Notes under the pieces: generated by a model
Told to the model about the DNA's origin: nothing
Seen by the model: the letters and a program-made list of their open reading frames with translations, nothing else
Database searches by the model: none
Shown here: one piece after another, positions 1-6,500 of the stretch
Layout of the letters: each line of letters starts with the position of its first letter
Position numbering within the stretch: the stretch's first letter is position 1
Made by a program: the position numbers and the translations under genes
Assembly: GCA_003517965.1 (NCBI GenBank)
Contig: DOZO01000015.1
Location: forward strand, 18,185 to 28,330
Length of the DNA: 10,146 bases
Direction of reading: 5' to 3'
Source of the DNA: Desulfobulbaceae bacterium
GTDB taxonomy: Bacteria; Desulfobacterota; Desulfobulbia; Desulfobulbales; Desulfurivibrionaceae

Positions 1-614
1 ATGACGTGGCTGATGCGGTCGCGGATATCGTCCACCACGTTGCAGAGCAGATAAAGCGGCAGGCCGTTGGAACGGACGATGACGAAATCCTCGATGTCCT
101 CATGGGCGCGCTCAACCCGGCCATAAACCTGATCGTCAAAGCCGACCCTGCCCGGTTCCTGCGGCACCTTGAAGCGGATGATGTAGGGGAGCCCCTGGGC
201 TTCCTTGGCTGCGGCCTGTTCCGGGCTTAAGGCGCGGCAGGTACCGTCGTAGCGGTAGTCGCCCTTGGCTGCCGCGGCGGCTTCCCGTTTGGCCTCAAGC
301 TCTTCCTTGCTGCAAAAACACTTGTAGGCATTACCGTCGGCCAGCAGCCTTTGGGCGGCGGCGACATGCTCGGTGGCATATTCCGATTGAAAATAGGGGC
401 CTTCATCCCAAGTCACCCCGAGCCATTGCAGGCCGTCGAGAATCCCCTGGATGGACTCCTGAGTGGAGCGTTCCGTGTCCGTATCTTCAATGCGCAGTAC
501 TAACTTGCCGCCGTGCTTTTTGGCAAACAACCAGTTGTAGATAGCGGTTCTGGCTCCGCCGATATGGAGATACCCGGTTGGGCTGGGGGGAAAGCGGACG
601 CGGACTTCGGGCAT
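1..614 (-). CDS. gltX: Glutamyl-tRNA synthetase, N-terminal part (cut by window edge)
   Basis: Class I aminoacyl-tRNA synthetase that charges tRNA-Glu with glutamate in the cytoplasm. About 204 N-terminal residues are present; the family is usually around 470-490 aa, so the anticodon-binding half lies beyond base 1. The protein opens MPEVRVRFPPSPTGYLHIGG; the class I signature is HIGG at residues 17-20, followed by the LRIEDTD segment near 40-46 that is typical of GluRS. The PSPTGYLHIGGAR form separates it from GlnRS. A CFC at 99-101 and a later Cys near 126 (YDGTC) fit the zinc-binding insert seen in many GluRS enzymes. The ATG at 614-612 is preceded on the minus strand by AAGGAG six bases upstream, which fixes the start. 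The gene is transcribed away from the palindromic element and the 146-aa gene, and its leader contains a terminator-like hairpin (see that entry). Identification is very secure; whether it also charges tRNA-Gln cannot be told from this fragment. Confidence 0.96.
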   Translation of the reverse strand, partial: MPEVRVRFPPSPTGYLHIGGARTAIYNWLFAKKHGGKLVLRIEDTDTERSTQESIQGILDGLQWLGVTWDEGPYFQSEYATEHVAAAQRLLADGNAYKCFCSKEELEAKREAAAAAKGDYRYDGTCRALSPEQAAAKEAQGLPYIIRFKVPQEPGRVGFDDQVYGRVERAHEDIEDFVIVRSNGLPLYLLCNVVDDIRDRISHV

Positions 615-628
615 GGTCTTCTCCTTGC

Positions 629-662
629 AAAAAAAGAGCAACGCAGAACAGGTCGTGCGTTG
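629..662 (-). promoter_or_regulatory. Terminator-like hairpin in the gltX leader (possible attenuator)
   Basis: Read on the minus strand, CAACGCA (662-656) can pair with TGCGTTG (645-639) across a 10-base loop. Three bases later there are seven consecutive Ts (635-629), immediately followed by the gltX ribosome binding site. This has the shape of a short intrinsic terminator placed between any gltX promoter and the gltX start. The stem is only 7 bp, so termination efficiency is uncertain. It could instead be the leftover terminator of an upstream gene displaced by the insertion at 694-845. Confidence 0.4.
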
Positions 663-693
663 TGGGCGGATCGTATTTTAAGTCGTTTTTATA

Positions 694-845
694 GTAACTG
701 CTCAGCTTAAAGCCGAAAAAGTTCATAAAATTAGGAAACGTAACTGCTCAGCAGTGCCGCAGATGCGCGGAAGAGGTTTGCGAAGTGTGCTATTGCACAT
801 GAGCAGGCCGATGACAAAGCAGATGTGGTGCTGCTGAGCAGTTAC
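694..845. mobile_element. Small palindromic element with GTAA...TTAC ends, probable IS66-type miniature element
   Basis: The left end GTAACTGCTCAGC (694-706) is the exact reverse complement of the right end GCTGAGCAGTTAC (833-845). The flanks TTTTTATA (686-693) and GTTTTATA (846-853) agree at 7 of 8 positions, as expected for a slightly decayed 8-base target duplication. IS66-family elements are known for ends beginning GTAA and 8-base duplications, so a 152-base non-autonomous derivative is the best reading. It has no room for a transposase. A second left-type end, GTAACTGCTCAGCAG, lies inside at 740-754, so the element is nested or rearranged. It sits in the gap between gltX and the 146-aa gene. 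Confidence 0.6.
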
Positions 846-849
846 GTTT
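736..849. repeat. Perfect 19-bp inverted repeat framing a 114-base quasi-palindrome
   Basis: AAACGTAACTGCTCAGCAG at 736-754 is the exact reverse complement of bases 831-849. Pairing continues inward: using the symmetric partner rule, 755-766 pairs with 819-830 with only two mismatches if G-U pairs are allowed in a plus-strand transcript. The centre (near 792.5) carries its own small hairpin, TGTGC-TATT-GCACA (786-799). The whole segment is therefore a folded, symmetric unit rather than two unrelated ends. Confidence 0.75.
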
Positions 850-954
850 TATATATCATTTTACTGGGTTATTCAAGGGGATGCTTGGGTAAAAGCAAGA
901 AGATGCGGTTTGGGACAGGGAGATTAAGCTTTAAGTTTTTTTCAAGGGATTGGT

Positions 955-982
955 TTGTCTTTAATGAAAATTATAGTATAAT
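955..982 (+). promoter_or_regulatory. Probable sigma-70-type promoter for the 146-aa gene
   Basis: A consensus -10 box TATAAT (977-982) lies in an AT-rich stretch. TTGTCT (955-960) stands 16 bases upstream as a 4-of-6 match to TTGACA. Transcription would start near 989, giving a leader of roughly 75 bases to the ATG at 1065. This is the best promoter-like match I found by eye in the window; it is not tested. Confidence 0.55.
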
Positions 983-1064
983 AAAACTGTCATTATTTGT
1001 TGGTCACCTGTCAGTGCCGTTATGCTGATTATACCAACGGTTTATGTGCAAGGGAGGTTGAACA

Positions 1065-1505
1065 ATGCCTTTAGATCCCAGCGCTACTTCAGTGCAAACT
1101 AATGTTAGATCAGAGCGGCCCCTTTCTCCTTATGCCGGCGCAGAAGGAGAAAAAAAGGCGAAAAATAACAGATCTGAGTCCGGCCAGACCAGTCAGGCCT
1201 CCCCTGATGTCGTGACCAATATCTCCGCCGCCGCCCTTGAGGCATCCAGAGCGCTTGCCCAGGCAGGGCAGACTGCGGATCAGAATGCCCCGGACGAATT
1301 GGTGCGTGAGTCGGAAAGACGCGAGACACCATCCGCCCCTGAGGCATCCAGAACACTAACGCAGGCAGAGCAATCTGTGGAGCAAAATGTCCCGGCAGAA
1401 CAGGCGCGTGAGTTAGCAAGGCGGGAGCCACCATCAGTAAGGATACCGCAGGGACAAAGGGTGCAGATGCAAGGGAGATCAGGTGGGGTGGATGTTATGA
1501 TTTGA
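1065..1505 (+). CDS. Unrecognised 146-aa hydrophilic protein with an internal 34-residue duplication
   Basis: I do not recognise this protein. The start is well supported: GGGAGG lies seven bases before ATG 1065, a promoter precedes it and a strong terminator follows directly. It has no signal peptide or membrane segment. The composition is rich in Ala, Glu, Gln, Ser and Arg, suggesting a disordered or helical chain. Residues 59-92 (EASRALAQAGQ...) and 93-126 (EASRTLTQAEQ...) are two tandem copies, identical at 19 of 34 positions, with an exact 102-base period. The segment DVVTNISAAALEA (48-60) faintly recalls the 'D-x-V-T-I-S-x-A-A' stretch of some small flagellar or motility proteins, but this is too weak to assign a role. 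It stands alone between gltX and era, as a single-gene unit. That it is a real gene is likely, given its signals; its function is unknown. Confidence 0.72.
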   Translation: MPLDPSATSVQTNVRSERPLSPYAGAEGEKKAKNNRSESGQTSQASPDVVTNISAAALEASRALAQAGQTADQNAPDELVRESERRETPSAPEASRTLTQAEQSVEQNVPAEQARELARREPPSVRIPQGQRVQMQGRSGGVDVMI

Positions 1506-1530
1506 ACGGTAATCAAGATAGAAAAGTTGC

Positions 1531-1566
1531 AAAAAGGGGCGATTTGAAAAAATCGCCCCTTTTTTT
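1531..1566. terminator. Strong bidirectional intrinsic terminator
   Basis: Bases 1531-1545 pair perfectly with 1550-1564 (15-bp stem, core GGGGCGATTT) around a GAAA tetraloop, with a T run on both strands. It ends the 146-aa gene on the plus strand and era (stop at 1575-1573) on the minus strand. Confidence 0.93.
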
Positions 1567-1572
1567 CGCCTT

Positions 1573-2472
1573 TTAAAAGCCAAGTTCTCTCAGAAAGCGA
1601 GGGTCGTTGGTCCAATCTTTTTGCACCTTGACCCAAAGTTTGAGCAGCACATGCTGGTCAAGGAGGATCTCGATGTCTCTCCGGGCCGCCTGGCCGAGTT
1701 GTTTGAGTTTGCTTCCCTGCTTGCCGATGATGATGCCCTTTTGTGAAGCCTTTTCCACATAGATGGTGGCGTGGATAGTGATCAGTTTTTTGGCGGCGTT
1801 TTCCTTGAAGCTCTCAATCGTCACTGCGGTTGAATAGGGGATTTCCTGGCCGGTCTGTAAAAAAATCTTCTCCCGGATAATCTCTGCGACAATGAAGCGT
1901 TCGCTGGCATCGGTGGGAATATCCTCGGGGTAGAGGCGTGGCCCGGTGGGAAGCAGGGGGCAGAGCTCTTGGATAACCAGATCGGTGCCGTCGCTGGCTT
2001 TGGCCGAGAGAGGCAGGATCGCCTGGAAAGGGTAGAGTCCCTGGTAAGTGGCGATAATAGGCAGAAGGTTTTCTTTGTCGATGAGATCCATTTTGTTCAG
2101 TAGCAAGAGCACGGGCTTGTTAATACCTTCAAGGCAACGAGTCAGGGTGTTGCCCGTGTTCGGTAGAGGCATGGTGACGTCAACCATGAAAACAATGGCG
2201 TCCACTTCGGCCAGACTGCCCAGAGCGATCTTGACCATCTCCAGGTTCAGGGGGCTTCTCGCCTTGTGGATGCCAGGGGTGTCGAGCATGACGATCTGAT
2301 AATCCGGGCCGTTGATGATGCCAAGGATCCGGTTGCGGGTGGTTTGGGGCTTGGGTGAGACAATGGAAATCTTTTGGCCGAGCAGGCTGTTGAGTAAGGT
2401 GGATTTGCCCACGTTGGGTGGCCCGATGAGGGCGACAATGCCTGATTTGACCTGTTCTGGCGAGTTATGCAT
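1573..2472 (-). CDS. era: GTPase Era, ribosome assembly factor
   Basis: Era is a small GTPase that binds the 3' end of 16S rRNA and assists 30S subunit maturation. The 299-aa product matches the usual length of about 300. G1 is GPPNVGKS (17-24), the G2 region PKPQTTRNR (40-48) is typical of Era, G3 is DTPG (64-67), G4 NKMD (126-129) and G5 SAK (156-158). The C-terminal KH domain shows the GIIIGKQGSKLK loop that contacts RNA, and the chain ends in the RELGF style common to Era. I chose ATG 2472 (MHNSPEQVK) because it gives the normal family N-terminus. The frame stays open a further 276 bases upstream, but that part does not look like Era and runs into the divergent RNase gene. No good ribosome binding site precedes 2472, so a nearby start or weak initiation is possible. 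It diverges from the RNase gene and ends at the shared terminator. Confidence 0.97.
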   Translation of the reverse strand: MHNSPEQVKSGIVALIGPPNVGKSTLLNSLLGQKISIVSPKPQTTRNRILGIINGPDYQIVMLDTPGIHKARSPLNLEMVKIALGSLAEVDAIVFMVDVTMPLPNTGNTLTRCLEGINKPVLLLLNKMDLIDKENLLPIIATYQGLYPFQAILPLSAKASDGTDLVIQELCPLLPTGPRLYPEDIPTDASERFIVAEIIREKIFLQTGQEIPYSTAVTIESFKENAAKKLITIHATIYVEKASQKGIIIGKQGSKLKQLGQAARRDIEILLDQHVLLKLWVKVQKDWTNDPRFLRELGF

Positions 2473-2515
2473 GGGTGACGTTGCGCTCGTATGTGTAGGT
2501 TGAAAAATCCAGATT

Positions 2516-2521
2516 ATTATA
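2516..2521 (-). promoter_or_regulatory. Possible -10 box for era
   Basis: On the minus strand a perfect TATAAT occupies 2521-2516, about 44 bases before the era ATG. I see no convincing -35 at the right distance, so this rests on the -10 alone. It supports a leader that excludes the upstream open frame from Era. Confidence 0.35.
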
Positions 2522-2650
2522 TACCAGTATTCCTGATTTTCCGCACCCTCTGTATTTTTAGCGGGAACGGAAACAGATGACATCCTCCGGGATAGCTGGT
2601 ACACAGGGGGACAATTTTGTTTTTCGTAATTTTTCAGCAAAGGGATTTTA

Positions 2651-4645
2651 ATGGCCTTGCAGGGCGCAATTATTGAATATATGGAGCAGGGCAGGTTCAT
2701 CTGCGCCATGGTTGTTGACGAGGATAGCAAGCGGTTGCGTTTGCTCAACCAAAACGGCAGGGAGGTGAATCTCCCACTGTCTCGTCTGTTGCATCAATCC
2801 GTAAAACGTCACTCCCCTGCTCTTAGTGGGGATGAACAGCTCCGTCTGCTTAAGGAGACAGATCAGATTCGGCAGACCATGATGACTCAGATTGACCTGC
2901 CCGGAATCTGGCAACTGGCCAGCGAGGAAGAAGGGGTGAGTTTCAGTCCCGTTTTTCTTGCTGCGCTGGCTTTTGGGGAAGAGGCCACGGATAATCATGT
3001 TGCCGCTTTCCTGCGTTCGATCTTTGTGGATCGTCTCTATTTTAAATACCGGGAAGGTCGGGTTCTGGCCCACACCCCGGAAGCGGTTGCCGGGCTGCGT
3101 CTGAAGCAGGAAAGGGAAAAGGAACAGGAGGCCCTGATGAGTACCGGGGCCATGATGCTCAAATGCCTCTGGGAAGGGGAGAGTACGGAGGATTGGCCGG
3201 AGCGTGGGCGCTGCCTCAGTCTGTTGGGTGACTACTATGTTTTTGGCAGTGAGGCCGCAGAGAGGGAGCTGGCCCGCGAGCTGCTTAAAAAGGCAGGGCT
3301 AACCGGCCCTCACGATGTCTATCATCTTCTGATCAAGGCCGGGGTATGGCAGGCCCATGAGAATGTGGCCTTGCTGCGCTATCAAATCCCGGTGGCCTTT
3401 GCCGAGGAGCTTGCCAGCGCGGTGGCCCAGGTGCCGGAGCCCGTGGCCGAAGAGCTTATTGGCCGCAACCGGCGGGATTTCCGGGCATTGCCCCTGCTCA
3501 CCATTGATGGCGAATCAACCCGTGATTATGATGACGCCCTGCATGTGGAACGCCGGGGCGACGATTTCCTGGTGGGAGTTCATATCTCTGATGTAGCCCA
3601 TTACGTTGCGCCTGGTTCGCCCATCTATGCAGAGGCCGCCCGGAGGATGACCTCACTCTATTTCCCGGAAAGTCAGATCCCCATGCTGCCAAGAGCACTC
3701 TCCGAAGGGGTGTGCAGCCTGATTGCCGGGAAAGTGAGGGCAGCCCTTAGTGTCATGGTGCTGCTCAGCCCTAAGGGCGAGGTGCTGGAGTGTGATCTTA
3801 TCCCAAGCCTGGTCGAGGTGAAGCGGCAGTTGAGCTACCCGGAGGCGGAAAAGCTGGTAGCGAGTGGCGACTGGGAGTTGCAGACGCTTGCCCGGCTCAG
3901 CGAGCAGCTTAAGCAACGGCGCATAGAAAAAGGGGCGCTGCTGTTGCCGGTGCCGGATGTGAATATCAGTGTTGATCCAGAGGGGCGGGTAACGGTGGCT
4001 CTGGCCCCGGTGGACACTATCTCGCGCAGTCTGGTGGCGGAGTTCATGGTGCTGGCCAATACCCTGTCCGCGCAGTTTGTCGCCGATCGTCAGGTGCCGG
4101 GGTTGTTTCGGGCCCAGGATGAGCCTCATCAGCGGCTGATCGCTGGTGGCGAGAAGGATCTGTTCTCTATTTTTCGTCAGCGCAAGATGCTGAGGCCAGG
4201 GGAGCTTCTGGTTTACCCCAAACCGCACAGTGGGGTTGGAGTCATGCAGTACACCACGGTTACTTCCCCCATTCGCCGCTTTCTCGATCTGGTCATGCAG
4301 CATCAGATCAAACAGTTGCTTTCTGGTCGGGGAGTAATGTTTGCCGCCGATGAACTCGCGGGAATTGCCGGGGATATCAACACAGTGCTGGCCAAGGCCA
4401 ATCAGGTTCGCCGCCTGCGGCATCGCTACTGGCTACTAAGATATTTAGAACAAAAGGCCGGGAGCAGAGTCGAGGCGTTACTGGTCAACAAGGGGCCGAA
4501 GCGGATCAATCTGACCTTGCTTGACTGTCTTCTGGATGCCGATCTGCCGCCGAGCCAGGCCGTGAGCGGCAAGGCAGGGGATGTGGTTTCCGTGCGGGTG
4601 ACAAAGGTTGATGCCCTGGATAATGTTCTGCGCCTGGAATGGTAA
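2651..4645 (+). CDS. RNB-domain exoribonuclease (RNase II/R family, short form)
   Basis: A 3'-to-5' processive exoribonuclease that degrades single-stranded RNA to mononucleotides. The 664-aa protein carries the RNB catalytic domain at about 270-600. The signature TIDGESTRDYDDAL gives the four metal-binding aspartates D286, D292, D294 and D295 with the canonical D-x5-D-x-D-D spacing. Further RNB hallmarks are GVHISDVAHYV (309-319), VAEFMVLAN (462-470) and TSPIRRFLDLVMQHQI (538-553). The N-terminal ~50 residues form a small beta-rich domain (NQNGREVNLPLSRLLHQS), followed by a probable winged-helix segment. The two classical cold-shock domains of E. coli RNase R are not evident. The last ~60 residues resemble a reduced S1-like domain. 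AAAGGGA five bases before ATG 2651 supports the start. It diverges from era. It resembles the shorter RNase II-like enzymes of cyanobacteria and plastids more than E. coli Rnr, so I withhold a symbol. Confidence 0.93.
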   Translation: MALQGAIIEYMEQGRFICAMVVDEDSKRLRLLNQNGREVNLPLSRLLHQSVKRHSPALSGDEQLRLLKETDQIRQTMMTQIDLPGIWQLASEEEGVSFSPVFLAALAFGEEATDNHVAAFLRSIFVDRLYFKYREGRVLAHTPEAVAGLRLKQEREKEQEALMSTGAMMLKCLWEGESTEDWPERGRCLSLLGDYYVFGSEAAERELARELLKKAGLTGPHDVYHLLIKAGVWQAHENVALLRYQIPVAFAEELASAVAQVPEPVAEELIGRNRRDFRALPLLTIDGESTRDYDDALHVERRGDDFLVGVHISDVAHYVAPGSPIYAEAARRMTSLYFPESQIPMLPRALSEGVCSLIAGKVRAALSVMVLLSPKGEVLECDLIPSLVEVKRQLSYPEAEKLVASGDWELQTLARLSEQLKQRRIEKGALLLPVPDVNISVDPEGRVTVALAPVDTISRSLVAEFMVLANTLSAQFVADRQVPGLFRAQDEPHQRLIAGGEKDLFSIFRQRKMLRPGELLVYPKPHSGVGVMQYTTVTSPIRRFLDLVMQHQIKQLLSGRGVMFAADELAGIAGDINTVLAKANQVRRLRHRYWLLRYLEQKAGSRVEALLVNKGPKRINLTLLDCLLDADLPPSQAVSGKAGDVVSVRVTKVDALDNVLRLEW

Positions 4646-4702
4646 AAAGATGGGGAGTTGGGTGCTGCAAGCAGGTAAGGAACAGACTATCCGTCCGGGC
4701 CT

Positions 4703-4757
4703 CGCATTTCTGGGGGCCACGTGCGCTGCATGTCATGGCACAGTGTCAAGAAATGCG
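4703..4757. repeat. Nested inverted repeat between the RNase and ligase genes
   Basis: CGCATTTCT (4703-4711) is the exact reverse complement of AGAAATGCG (4749-4757); inside it GTGC (4721-4724) can pair with GCAC (4738-4741). It lies in the 173-base gap between the converging RNase and ATP-grasp genes, where transcripts from both sides end. There is no T run, so it is not a classical terminator. I see no other gene in this gap. Confidence 0.45.
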
Positions 4758-4800
4758 GATGACTGAGAAAGCAATAAACTTCATGATGTCCCCCGAACTT

Positions 4801-4833
4801 GCATTTTTGGCCTGTCTCTCAGCAGGAAAATGC
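4801..4833. repeat. Hairpin overlapping the ligase stop codon
   Basis: GCATTTT (4801-4807) pairs with AAAATGC (4827-4833), and CCTG (4811-4814) with CAGG (4823-4826), leaving a three-base bulge and an eight-base loop. The ligase TGA (4821-4819) falls within the loop side. It may stabilise the 3' end of the leftward operon transcript; without a T tract it is only a weak terminator candidate. Confidence 0.4.
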
Positions 4834-5766
4834 GCTTCTTGCCCAGTTTGCCCGGGTTTCCGGGCTGGCGAATACTGCCGCTGACGCCCGGTCAATCAGC
4901 TCCAGACGTTTTTTCAGGCCGCATCGGTTCGCAATCTGGATCGAAAGACCGGGTCGGGCGTTGAGTTCGAGCAGCAAAGGCCCCCTGTTACGGTCAATGA
5001 GAAAATCCACCCCGAGATAACCCAGGCCGACGATCTCGCTCAAGGAGGCTGCGGTTAGCAGCATCTGCTCCCAGTATGGCACCTGAATGTCGCTTACCGA
5101 CCGGCCGGTGTCAGGATGCAGGGTGATGACCTTGGCGCCTTGGACCGCGTTGAGAGTCAAACCGCTGCCGATCTCGATGCCTGCGCCGATGGCACCCCGG
5201 TGCAGATTGGCCTTGCCGTTGGAGGCCTTGGTCGGCAGACGCAGCATGGCCATGGCCGGAATGCCCTGATAAACGATGATTCGGATATCCGGGATACCCT
5301 CGTAGCTTACCGGCGCGAAAACCGGGTCCGGATGAACCAGTTCCTCGATGAGTGCTTGATCTTCAAGGCCGGAAAGCGAATAAACCCCGGAAAGGATGTT
5401 TGCCAGGTGGTGGGAAAACTCCGGCCAGGAAATCAGGTCGCCATTCTGGTCGAAGATGGACTCCGCTATTCGGTCGGTAACCAGGAGGATGCCGCCGCCA
5501 CCCCAGCCTCGTGCCGGCTTGACCACAAAATTCCGCCTATCCTTAAGCATCTCCTTGATATTTTTCAGATCGCCGTGATATTCCACCAGATGATACAGGG
5601 ATGGCACTGCAATGCCACGCGCTTCCATAAGCCTTTTGGTGAGAACCTTGTTGTCTACCAGGGGATAGGCCGAACGCGGATTGCTGGGCATAATGTAGTT
5701 GGCGTTTCTGGCATTGAGGCCGAGCACCCCCGAGTACTCGAAGCGCTGCCGACTCCAGGCGCTCAT
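4819..5766 (-). CDS. RimK-like ATP-grasp glutamate ligase (alpha-L-glutamate ligase-like protein)
   Basis: An ATP-grasp enzyme related to RimK, which joins an amino acid (glutamate in RimK) to a carboxyl group of a protein or peptide through an acyl-phosphate. The real substrate of this subfamily is not established. The 315-aa chain starts MSAWSRQRFEYSGVLGLNARNANYI, as usual for the group, then PLVDNKVLTKRLM (35-47). The glycine-rich nucleotide loop is VVKPARGWGGGGI (81-93). DIRIIVYQG (160-168) and HRGAIGAGI (189-197) follow, and LLLELNARPGLSIQIAN (264-280) supplies the metal-binding Glu and Asn. No signal peptide, so it is cytoplasmic. Its ATG overlaps the TGA of the 7TM gene as ATGA (5766-5763), so translation is coupled. 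It is the last gene of the protease-7TM-ligase cluster. Family membership is confident; the glutamate specificity is by homology only. Confidence 0.9.
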   Translation of the reverse strand: MSAWSRQRFEYSGVLGLNARNANYIMPSNPRSAYPLVDNKVLTKRLMEARGIAVPSLYHLVEYHGDLKNIKEMLKDRRNFVVKPARGWGGGGILLVTDRIAESIFDQNGDLISWPEFSHHLANILSGVYSLSGLEDQALIEELVHPDPVFAPVSYEGIPDIRIIVYQGIPAMAMLRLPTKASNGKANLHRGAIGAGIEIGSGLTLNAVQGAKVITLHPDTGRSVSDIQVPYWEQMLLTAASLSEIVGLGYLGVDFLIDRNRGPLLLELNARPGLSIQIANRCGLKKRLELIDRASAAVFASPETRANWARSAFSC

Positions 5767-6500
5767 GCCGATTCGCCCAGTTTCCTGAATCTGACGTACT
5801 CCGAAAGCCGATAACCGGTGTATCTGCCCAGTAGCACCTGGATGGCGGCAACCGCCAGTAGCAGCTCGGGATAGGTAAAAAAAGCGTCCTGCAGCAGTCG
5901 ATTGCTGATGAGTTCGTGGCTGGCCACCGCCACCGCGGCACTGCCGGCCGCGGTTATCAATCCTTCACTGATCCCCTTTTCCTCGACAATGATGAAAAAA
6001 CGTTCGACGGTCATGGTGAGAATAACAAAGGGCAACAGGCCAACGGCCATAAAGGCGCGCACCCCGATCTGGTTGCCGACCAAGGCCAGTACCGTGAAAC
6101 AGGCAATAACCACGGTCAGGATGACCGAGAGCCGGGGAACCAGCAGCAGATGCAGCCGATCGACCGCGCAACGTACCGAGTAGCCGACGAGAATCACCCC
6201 GGCGAAGATGCCAAGGCCGTAGGCAAGGCCGGTATTCCGGAAGGCGAGCGCCATGAGCACCGGCATGAAGATGCCGAAGGTGGGCAGGCCGACAAGATTA
6301 CGCAGGACGCTCACTACCAGGGTTCCCAAGGGTACCAGCAGGAGAATCCGGAAAGTCACCTGAAACTCTAAGGGAATACGAAAAAGCGACCAGCGGTCGA
6401 GAAAACTCTCGGGTGCCGTGGGCTCCAGCACCCGGTAAGCGATCAGCGCCGCCGGCACAAAAAACAACAGGAGCGCGAGCACCAACGGCGAACGTTTCAT
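5763..6500 (-). CDS. 7TM membrane protein of the UUP1/inactive-transglutaminase family, lacking the N-terminal domain
   Basis: An integral inner-membrane protein of 245 aa. It matches the C-terminal seven-helix half of the UUP1 / 'inactive transglutaminase' membrane proteins that travel with RimK-like ligases and zinc-protease-like retropepsins. Hydrophobic segments lie at about 5-24, 50-69, 74-88, 91-110, 122-142, 147-166, 178-194 and 209-226. Family hallmarks are LRNLVGLPTFGIFMPVL (66-82), LLLVPRL (118-124), TVERF near 164-168 and the C-terminal GRYTGYRLSEYVRF (225-238). Relatives are usually around 500 aa with a periplasmic transglutaminase-like domain after the first helix. Here only about 25 residues (25-49) separate helix 1 from the 7TM block. 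I chose ATG 6500 over 6521 because it forms ATGA with the protease stop (6499-6497) and has GGGGAG upstream. It is coupled at both ends. Function is unknown; it probably links the periplasmic and cytoplasmic partners. Confidence 0.87.
   Translation of the reverse strand: MKRSPLVLALLLFFVPAALIAYRVLEPTAPESFLDRWSLFRIPLEFQVTFRILLLVPLGTLVVSVLRNLVGLPTFGIFMPVLMALAFRNTGLAYGLGIFAGVILVGYSVRCAVDRLHLLLVPRLSVILTVVIACFTVLALVGNQIGVRAFMAVGLLPFVILTMTVERFFIIVEEKGISEGLITAAGSAAVAVASHELISNRLLQDAFFTYPELLLAVAAIQVLLGRYTGYRLSEYVRFRKLGESA

Noticed and set aside
825..1028. A 67-codon plus-strand open frame beginning inside the palindromic element
   Set aside because: No ribosome site, AT-rich low-quality translation, and it covers the probable promoter of the 146-aa gene.
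1105..1434. Minus-strand open frame opposite the 146-aa gene
   Set aside because: It has no ribosome site and mirrors the repeat of the plus-strand gene, which carries the promoter, ribosome site and terminator.
2473..2748. Upstream open extension of the era frame (92 extra residues)
   Set aside because: It overlaps the 5' end of the divergent RNase gene, does not resemble Era, and the 299-aa form has the correct family N-terminus and length.
4639..4884. An 81-codon plus-strand frame overlapping the RNase stop and the ligase 3' end
   Set aside because: Its start lies within the RNase gene, it resembles no family I know, and it runs antisense into a secure gene.
5116..5814. A long 232-codon plus-strand frame opposite the ATP-grasp gene
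   Set aside because: It is antisense to a gene with clear ATP-grasp motifs and itself shows no recognisable domain.
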